Assembly: GCA_016929985.1 (NCBI GenBank)
Contig: JAFGIH010000516.1
Span: 1-11,317, forward strand
Origin: Thermoleophilia bacterium
GTDB lineage: Bacteria; Actinomycetota; Thermoleophilia; RBG-16-64-13
DNA length: 11,317 nucleotides
Direction of reading: 5' to 3'
The translations under genes and the position numbers were made by a program. Shown piece after piece: positions 6,277-11,317 of this stretch; the stretch's first letter is position 1; each line of letters begins with the position of its first letter. A model generated the notes under the pieces. That model was not told the origin of the DNA and searched no databases. It saw only the letters and a list, made by a program, of their open reading frames with translations.

Positions 6277-7299
6277 ATGAGCGAACCGGTAGCCCAGCTG
6301 ATATTCCTCATCATCAAGGCCATCGTGATGCCGGTGCTGATCATCCTCATCGTGGCCTTCGCCATCTTCTTCGAGCGCAAGTTCGCCGGGTTCTTCGCTG
6401 GGCGCGTGGGTCCGACCTACGTCGGCCCTTGGGGCTCGCTCCAGTCGTTCATGGACATCTTCAAGTTGCTCTCCAAAGAGGACGCGGTGCCGCATCGGGC
6501 GGACAAGCCGGTCTTCAAGCTGGCGCCGTACATCGCTTTCATCCCGGCCTTTCTCACTATGGCCGTGTTGCCGTTCGGGCCCGTGGGGGAGGCGAGCCTC
6601 TTCGGCTACCGGTTCGACTACGTGATCACCAACTACAACTCGGGTCTGGTGTTGTTCCTCGCCATGGGGGCCATGGCGGTCTACGGGGTGGTACTGGCCG
6701 GGTGGTCGTCGAACAACAACTACTCGCTACTGGGGGGTCTGCGTTCGGGCGCCCAGATGATCTCCTACGAGCTGGCTATGGGCTTCTCGGCGGCCGGCGT
6801 GATGCTGATGGCCGGTTCTATGAGCCTGGTGGACGTCGTCGACGGACAGGCGGGCGCCTTTTGGGACTGGTACTGGATACCGCAGATCGTGGGCGGCGTC
6901 ATCTTCTTCATCGCCAGCATCGCCGAGCTCAACCGCACGCCCTTCGACCTGCCCGAGGCCGAGCAGGAGATCGTCGCCGGATATCTCACCGAGTACTCGG
7001 GCATGCGCTGGGGGATGTTCTACTTCGCCGAGTATGTGAACCTGATCGTCGTTTCCATGGTCGTCTCCACCCTCTACCTGGGGGGTTGGCGAGCCCCGTT
7101 CGAATCGTGGAACGTCATCCCGGGCCCCATCTGGCTCTTCGTCAAGATCTGCCTTCTCATCTTCCTGTACATGTGGATCCGCTGGACTCTCATCCGCTAT
7201 CGGTACAACCAGCTGATGAACATCGGATGGAAGGTACTCCTGCCGCTCTCCATAGCCAATCTGGTGGTCACCGCCATCATCGTGAACGTGGTGGGCTGA
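6277..7299 (+). CDS. nuoH: Complex I subunit H, membrane anchor of the quinone channel
   Basis: NuoH joins the peripheral arm to the membrane arm and lines the quinone channel and the first proton path. The 340-aa product has the usual length and about eight hydrophobic helices. The landmarks are present: ERKFAGFFAGRVGP (33-46), KEDAVP near 67, AGWSSNNNYSLLGGLRS (141-157), the acidic loop ELNRTPFDLPEAEQE (217-231) and the TEYSGMRWG stretch after it. The ATG at 6277 was chosen because conserved sequence begins soon after it; a TTG at 6223 in frame would add 18 residues encoded by the dyad-rich interval and is unlikely. Only a weak AGG precedes the ATG. nuoI follows after one base. Confidence 0.96.
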   Translation: MSEPVAQLIFLIIKAIVMPVLIILIVAFAIFFERKFAGFFAGRVGPTYVGPWGSLQSFMDIFKLLSKEDAVPHRADKPVFKLAPYIAFIPAFLTMAVLPFGPVGEASLFGYRFDYVITNYNSGLVLFLAMGAMAVYGVVLAGWSSNNNYSLLGGLRSGAQMISYELAMGFSAAGVMLMAGSMSLVDVVDGQAGAFWDWYWIPQIVGGVIFFIASIAELNRTPFDLPEAEQEIVAGYLTEYSGMRWGMFYFAEYVNLIVVSMVVSTLYLGGWRAPFESWNVIPGPIWLFVKICLLIFLYMWIRWTLIRYRYNQLMNIGWKVLLPLSIANLVVTAIIVNVVG

Positions 7300-7300
7300 C

Positions 7301-7789
7301 ATGGGCCTGGTAGACATCGTCAAGAAGGGCGCCTTCGTCGACATCTTGCGGGGGATGTCGGTGACCGGCACCTACTTCGTGGTCGACAAGGTCACGGTGG
7401 AGTATCCCAAGGAGAAGCTGCAGACCTACCCGCGGTTCCGCGGGGTGCAGGCGCTGCTCACCGACCCCGAGACCGGCGACACCAAGTGCGTGGCCTGCAT
7501 GCTCTGCGCCACCATCTGCCCGTCGCAGTGCATCAAGATCGTGGGCGAGCAGACGCCCGATGGCCGCAGCCATCCCAAGACCTTCGATCTCGACCTGTCG
7601 CGCTGCATCTTCTGCGGCCTGTGCGAAGAGGTCTGCCCTGAGGCGGCCATCGTCATGACGCGGCAGTATGAGCTGGCCACCTTCGACAAGGGTGACTTCG
7701 CCCTCGACAAAGAGAAGCTCCTTGCCAACCAGGTCTACGCGCACAAGGAGCTCTTCGCGCTTCCCGATGCCGAAGGGGCGCCACGATGA
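7301..7789 (+). CDS. nuoI: Complex I subunit I, 2x[4Fe-4S] ferredoxin-like (clusters N6a/N6b)
   Basis: NuoI carries two [4Fe-4S] clusters that relay electrons to NuoB. The 162-aa product has two complete CxxCxxCxxxCP motifs: C63, C66, C69, C73 and C102, C105, C108, C112. With NuoEFG absent, these clusters become the probable entry point for electrons from a soluble donor or an unlinked input module. ATG at 7301 is one base after the nuoH stop, with GGTGGG 5 bases before it. The stop overlaps the nuoJ ATG by 4 bases (ATGA). Confidence 0.97.
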   Translation: MGLVDIVKKGAFVDILRGMSVTGTYFVVDKVTVEYPKEKLQTYPRFRGVQALLTDPETGDTKCVACMLCATICPSQCIKIVGEQTPDGRSHPKTFDLDLSRCIFCGLCEEVCPEAAIVMTRQYELATFDKGDFALDKEKLLANQVYAHKELFALPDAEGAPR

Positions 7790-8373
7790 TGGAGAAGGTG
7801 CTCTTCATCATCTTCGCGGCCCTGGCCGTGATCGGCGGCATCGGCGCCATCACCCGCAGGAACGTGGTGCACGCTCTGCTCCTGCTGGTGTTCACGTTCA
7901 TCAACGTGGCTGTGATCTTCATGCTGACCGAGGCGTACTTCCTGGCTGTGGTGCAGATACTCGTCTACGCGGGCGCCATCATGGTGCTGTTCATTTTCGT
8001 GATCATGCTCCTCAACCTGCGCACCTTCCGGGAGGAGGTGCAAACTCACCATCGACAGCGGTGGGTGGCGCTCGGCCTGTCGGTGCTCGTGCTGGCGGAG
8101 TTCGTGGTGGTGCTGGCCGGCATCACACTCACGTCGGCTCGGGGAGGTTTCACCCCTGAGGCCATGGCCGAAGCCGGCGGCGGCACGAAGGTTTTCGGCG
8201 AAGCACTCTTCAACAACATGCTGCTGCCCTTCGAGGTGGCGTCGGTGGTGCTCCTCGTAGCTATGGTGGGCGCCATCATCCTAGTCAAGCGGGAGAAGAC
8301 CGGCGGCGGCACTACGCGAGGCTGGGATCCCGGCGAGCAGCCTACCCCCGAAGCCATTGAGGAGGAGGTGTAG
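7786..8373 (+). CDS. nuoJ: Complex I subunit J, membrane arm
   Basis: NuoJ is a membrane-arm subunit with five predicted helices; its third helix changes shape during coupling in other complexes. The 195-aa product shows the hallmark AVVQILVYAGAIMVLFIFVI, with the conserved Tyr at 61 and the GA pair that allows helix distortion. The C-terminus is a hydrophilic tail rich in Gly and Glu. Two ATG codons are adjacent (7786 and 7789). The first gives the 4-base overlap with nuoI and has AAGGGG about 7 bases upstream. Confidence 0.95.
   Translation: MMEKVLFIIFAALAVIGGIGAITRRNVVHALLLLVFTFINVAVIFMLTEAYFLAVVQILVYAGAIMVLFIFVIMLLNLRTFREEVQTHHRQRWVALGLSVLVLAEFVVVLAGITLTSARGGFTPEAMAEAGGGTKVFGEALFNNMLLPFEVASVVLLVAMVGAIILVKREKTGGGTTRGWDPGEQPTPEAIEEEV
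8361..8368 (+). promoter_or_regulatory. Strong ribosome binding site of nuoK
   Basis: GGAGGAGG at the end of nuoJ lies 10 bases before the GTG at 8379. It is the best Shine-Dalgarno in the window and favours this GTG over the in-frame ATG at 8400. Confidence 0.65.
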
Positions 8374-8378
8374 CCGTC

Positions 8379-8705
8379 GTGGGAGCGACCCCCGCTGAGA
8401 TGCCCATCCCTGCTGACTGGTACCTCTACCTGTCGGCTGCGCTCTTCATCGTGGGCGCCGCCGGCATGCTGATACGGCGGAACCTCTTCATCATGCTCTT
8501 CTCGCTCGAGCTGATGCTGAACGCCGTCAACGTCAACCTGGTGGGGTTCTCCCGCTTCCATGAGAACTTGGTGGGCCAGAACCTGGTGATCTTCGTCATG
8601 GCCATCGCCGCCGCCGAGGCGGCCGTGGGCCTGGCCATCGCCACCGCTCTGTTCCGCAACCGGCAGACCCTCATGGTCGACCTCTTCGACCGGATGCGCG
8701 GCTGA
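8379..8705 (+). CDS. nuoK: Complex I subunit K, membrane arm
   Basis: NuoK has three helices and carries proton-path glutamates between NuoJ and NuoN. The 108-aa product has both essential acids: E44 in FSLELMLNAVNVN and E80 in AIAAAEAAVGLA. They match E. coli E36 and E72 with a constant shift of 8, which comes from a slightly longer N-terminus. If translation began at the ATG at 8400, the length would match the standard form, but the Shine-Dalgarno supports the GTG. The stop shares one base with the nuoL ATG (TGATG). Confidence 0.95.
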   Translation: MGATPAEMPIPADWYLYLSAALFIVGAAGMLIRRNLFIMLFSLELMLNAVNVNLVGFSRFHENLVGQNLVIFVMAIAAAEAAVGLAIATALFRNRQTLMVDLFDRMRG

Positions 8706-10603
8706 TGGAGAACTACATCTGGCTCATACCGGCGCTGCCATTCCTGGCGTTTCTTGTCACGCTGATCTTCGGCAAGTGGTGGATCAAGGAGTCGGCGCAT
8801 TGGCTCCCCATCCTCGCCATGCTGGGATCGTTCGGCCTGTCGCTCGCAGCCTTCATCCAGATCCGCGGCGCCGAGGAGCCGGTGGTGGTGGAGCTGTGGC
8901 GCTGGTTCTCGGTGGGCGACTTCCAGGTGCCCATGTCGCTGCAGATGGACCAGCTCTCGGCCGTCATGTGCCTGGTGGTCTCGGGGATAGGTCTCTTGAT
9001 CTTCATCTATTCCAAGGGCTACATGCACGGCGATACGGGCTACTACCGGTTCTTCGCCTTCATGAGCCTCTTTGCATTCAGCATGCTCACGCTCGTGCTG
9101 GCCGGCAACTACCTGCTGCTCTACTTCGGTTGGGAAGCGGTGGGGCTCTGCTCGTACTACCTCATCGGGTACTTCTATCACAAGCCCGAAGCGGCGGCCG
9201 CCGGCAAGAAGGCCTTCATAGTCAACCGGATCGGTGACTTCGGCTTCGGACTGGGCGTCATGCTCATCTTCGTCACCTTCGGCACCCTGGACTACGTGGG
9301 GGTGTTCGAGCAGGTGGACGCTGGCGGGTTCGGCGAGGGCACGCTGATCGCCATCGCGTTGCTGCTCTTCATGGGGGCCATGGGCAAGTCGGCCCAGTTC
9401 CCGCTGCACGTCTGGCTGCCCGACGCCATGGAGGGCCCGACCCCGGTCTCGGCCCTTATCCATGCCGCCACAATGGTCACTGCCGGTGTCTACCTGGTGG
9501 CGCGCAGCGCAGTGATCTTCGCCAGCGCGCCCACGGCGCTCCTAGTGGTGGGCGCCATCGGGACCTTCACGGCGATTTTCGCGGCGGTCATAGGCATCTG
9601 CCAGAAAGACATTAAGAAGGTGCTCGCATATTCCACCGTCTCGCAACTGGGGTACATGTTCATGGCCCTGGGCGTCGGCGCCTGGGCCATCGCCATCTTC
9701 CACCTCATGACGCACGCTTTCTTCAAGGCTCTGCTGTTTCTCGGAGCCGGCTCGGTGATCCACGCCATGAGCGGTGAGCAGGATATGGACAAGATGGGAG
9801 GCCTGCGCAAGCGCATCCCCGCCACCTATTGGACTCTGGTGGCCGGCTCCCTGGCGCTCTCCGGCATCTTCCCCTTCGCGGGCTTCTGGTCGAAGGACGA
9901 CATCCTGGGGGCCACGTGGCGTGACGGCAAGTACCTGTTCTGGGCGGTGGGGCTCATCGCGGCCTTCATCACTGCCTTCTACACGTTCCGCATGATCTTC
10001 ATGACCTTCTTCGGGAAGCCGCGCCTGGATGAAGAGACCGGCAAGCATGTGCACGAGAGCCCCTGGTCGATGATCGTGCCGCTCATCGTGCTGGCTGTCG
10101 GATCGCTTCTGGCCGGCTTCCTGGGCCTGCCCGGCAAGCTGGGCGTCATCCAGAGCTTCCTGGAGCCGGTGTTCGCCCCCGCGAACCACATCCTGGGTAT
10201 CCATGAGCACAGCCTGGCGGCGATCGACTACGGGCTGATGGTGGCGTCGGTGATCGTGGCCGCGCTGGGTATCGTCCTGGCCTGGTTCATGTACGTGCGG
10301 CGGACCGACCTCCCGGCTCTCGTCGGGCACAAGCTGCGCCCGGTCTACAAGGTGGTCTATAACAAGTTCTACGTGGACGAGTTCTACGCGGCGACGGTCG
10401 TCCGCCTCACCGTGGACGGCTCACGCTGGCTGTGGAAGAACTTCGACGAGAGGATCATCGACGGCGCCGTCAACGGGACTGCCTGGCTTTGGCAGCACGC
10501 GGGCACAGCCGTACGGCCGCTGCAGACCGGCCGGGTGCAGAACTACCTGCTCGGCATGTTCTTAGGGCTGTTCGTCATCGTGACGGCGGTGGTGTTCCTG
10601 TGA
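8705..10603 (+). CDS. nuoL: Complex I subunit L, Mrp-type proton pump
   Basis: NuoL is the distal antiporter-like proton pump of the membrane arm, with a long lateral helix at its C-terminus. The 632-aa product is complete. Expected proton-path residues are present: E144 in FGWEAVGLCSYY, D178 in NRIGDFGFG, K228 in MGKSAQFPLHVWLPDAM, H253 in LIHAATMVTAGVYL, H333 and H337 in FHLMTHAFFKALL, and K397 in FWSKDDIL. The C-terminal third carries YNKFYVDEFY and a final hydrophobic helix. ATG at 8705 shares a base with the nuoK stop, without a good Shine-Dalgarno, so translation is probably coupled. The TGA shares a base with the nuoM ATG. Confidence 0.97.
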   Translation: MENYIWLIPALPFLAFLVTLIFGKWWIKESAHWLPILAMLGSFGLSLAAFIQIRGAEEPVVVELWRWFSVGDFQVPMSLQMDQLSAVMCLVVSGIGLLIFIYSKGYMHGDTGYYRFFAFMSLFAFSMLTLVLAGNYLLLYFGWEAVGLCSYYLIGYFYHKPEAAAAGKKAFIVNRIGDFGFGLGVMLIFVTFGTLDYVGVFEQVDAGGFGEGTLIAIALLLFMGAMGKSAQFPLHVWLPDAMEGPTPVSALIHAATMVTAGVYLVARSAVIFASAPTALLVVGAIGTFTAIFAAVIGICQKDIKKVLAYSTVSQLGYMFMALGVGAWAIAIFHLMTHAFFKALLFLGAGSVIHAMSGEQDMDKMGGLRKRIPATYWTLVAGSLALSGIFPFAGFWSKDDILGATWRDGKYLFWAVGLIAAFITAFYTFRMIFMTFFGKPRLDEETGKHVHESPWSMIVPLIVLAVGSLLAGFLGLPGKLGVIQSFLEPVFAPANHILGIHEHSLAAIDYGLMVASVIVAALGIVLAWFMYVRRTDLPALVGHKLRPVYKVVYNKFYVDEFYAATVVRLTVDGSRWLWKNFDERIIDGAVNGTAWLWQHAGTAVRPLQTGRVQNYLLGMFLGLFVIVTAVVFL

Positions 10604-11317
10604 TGCTCACCGTCCTCACCTTCCTGCCGGTCATCGGCGCATTGGGCATGCTGATTTTCATGCGCGGACGGCCCAGCGCCTACAAGACCACGGCGCTCGT
10701 CACCAGCATCGTCACCCTGGGCGTGTCGATCTACGCGGCCGCGGGGTTCGACGCCGGGAGCGCCGAGTTCCAGTACGTCGAGAACCACAGTTGGATCGCC
10801 AGCCTGGGCATCTCGTATCACCTGGGCGTCGACGGCATCTCGCTCCTGCTGGTGCTGCTCACCACGGTGCTCACCGTGGTCGCCATCCTCGGTTCGTGGA
10901 ACTCCATCAAAGACCGGGGGTTGGCCTTTTTCATCAGCCTCTTGGTGCTCGAGACCGGCATGCTGGGCGTGTTCGTGTCGGTGGACCTCTTCTTGTTCTA
11001 CGTGTTCTGGGAGATCCAGCTCATACCCATGTACTTCATCATCGGCCTGTGGGGCGGAGCGCGGCGGGTCTACGCGGCCATCAAGTTCTTCCTCTTCACC
11101 TTCGTGGGTTCGGTGCTCATGCTGGTGGCTATCCTGGCGGTGGTGTGGTGGTACGCAAAGAACGGCGGCCCGCTCACCTTCGACATCCTCGAGCTGCAGA
11201 AGGCCGGCTTCAGCGGGTCGCTGGCCGTCTGGTCGTTCATCGCCTTCTTCGTCGCGTTCGCCATCAAGGTGCCCATGTTCCCGGTGCACACCTGGCTCCC
11301 CGACGCCCATACCGAGG
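10603..11317 (+). CDS. nuoM: Complex I subunit M, Mrp-type proton pump, 5' part
   Basis: NuoM is the middle antiporter-like proton pump. The first 238 codons are visible and the gene runs off the right edge; full-length NuoM is near 500 residues. ATG at 10603 overlaps the nuoL stop by one base (TGATG). The catalytic Glu of helix 5 is E137 in FWEIQLIPMYFIIG, matching E. coli E144, and K222 in AIKVPMFPVHTWLPDAHTE matches E. coli K234. HLGVDGISLLLVLLTT (73-88) is also typical. nuoN is expected to follow beyond the window. Confidence 0.95.
   Translation, partial: MLTVLTFLPVIGALGMLIFMRGRPSAYKTTALVTSIVTLGVSIYAAAGFDAGSAEFQYVENHSWIASLGISYHLGVDGISLLLVLLTTVLTVVAILGSWNSIKDRGLAFFISLLVLETGMLGVFVSVDLFLFYVFWEIQLIPMYFIIGLWGGARRVYAAIKFFLFTFVGSVLMLVAILAVVWWYAKNGGPLTFDILELQKAGFSGSLAVWSFIAFFVAFAIKVPMFPVHTWLPDAHTE

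Noticed and set aside
6067..6495. A 142-aa minus-strand open frame covering the nuoD/nuoH gap
   Set aside because: It begins inside nuoH and ends inside nuoD. Its translation has no family resemblance, so the gap is better described as non-coding.
8426..9463. A 345-aa minus-strand open frame across nuoK and nuoL
   Set aside because: It is the mirror of well-conserved nuo coding sequence. Its His/Glu/Arg-rich translation is typical of an antisense frame.
9542..10330. A 262-aa minus-strand open frame across nuoL
   Set aside because: Same reason: antisense to conserved nuoL, with no domain and no supporting start site.
1..11317. tRNA or rRNA genes, CRISPR arrays, insertion sequences or a defence system
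   Set aside because: No cloverleaf, spaced direct-repeat array, transposase or nuclease-type gene was visible on either strand. The window is mostly housekeeping energy-metabolism genes.
3314..11317. Membrane-bound hydrogenase (Ech, Mbh or Hyf type) instead of complex I
   Set aside because: NuoD lacks the paired Cys motifs of a NiFe site and keeps the quinone residues H41 and Y90. NuoA, NuoJ and NuoK are present in complex I order.

Overview
The window is GC-rich bacterial DNA that is almost fully coding. It carries most of an operon for a respiratory complex I that lacks the NADH-oxidising module. In front of it, on the opposite strand, lie a TatC translocase gene and an unusual fused regulator, and before those the 3' part of a CaCA-type cation antiporter gene. 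High GC, frequent GTG starts, two start codons that look leaderless and an 11-subunit-type nuo layout (A-B-C-D-H-I-J-K-L-M, presumably N beyond the edge) suggest an anaerobic or facultative actinobacterial lineage (Coriobacteriia, Thermoleophilia or a related group). This placement is inference from style and gene order, not from a marker gene.

Layout. (1) 1-681, + strand: the C-terminal part of a sodium/calcium-exchanger-family membrane protein, open at the left edge. (2) 683-702: a GC hairpin between two convergent genes. (3) 712-2277, - strand: a 521-aa fusion of a FadR-subfamily GntR regulator (winged helix plus metal-binding FCD domain) with a C-terminal Cof-like HAD phosphatase domain whose catalytic motifs are altered. 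A perfect FadR-type operator, TGGT-N3-ACCA, overlaps its probable -10 box. (4) 2339-3154, - strand: tatC, with a -10 box placed so that transcription would begin at its GTG codon. (5) 3155-3313: a divergent control region with several short dyads. (6) 3314 to the right edge, + strand: nuoA, B, C, D, H, I, J, K, L and the first 238 codons of nuoM.

How the genes work together. NuoB, C, D and I would form the connecting, quinone-reducing arm, and NuoA, H, J, K, L, M (and N) the proton-pumping membrane arm. The residues that bind Fe-S clusters and quinone and most of those that carry protons are present. nuoE, nuoF and nuoG are missing from their usual place between nuoD and nuoH, so the complex should take electrons from something other than NADH through NuoEFG, such as ferredoxin or an F420H2 module encoded elsewhere. 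Genes in the operon overlap by 1-4 bases or lie within 5 bases of each other, except at the D/H junction. There a 163-base non-coding stretch, rich in dyads, sits exactly where EFG would be.

The points most worth a second look are the FadR-HAD fusion with its degenerate active site and self-overlapping operator, and the repeat-like element at the nuoD/nuoH junction.
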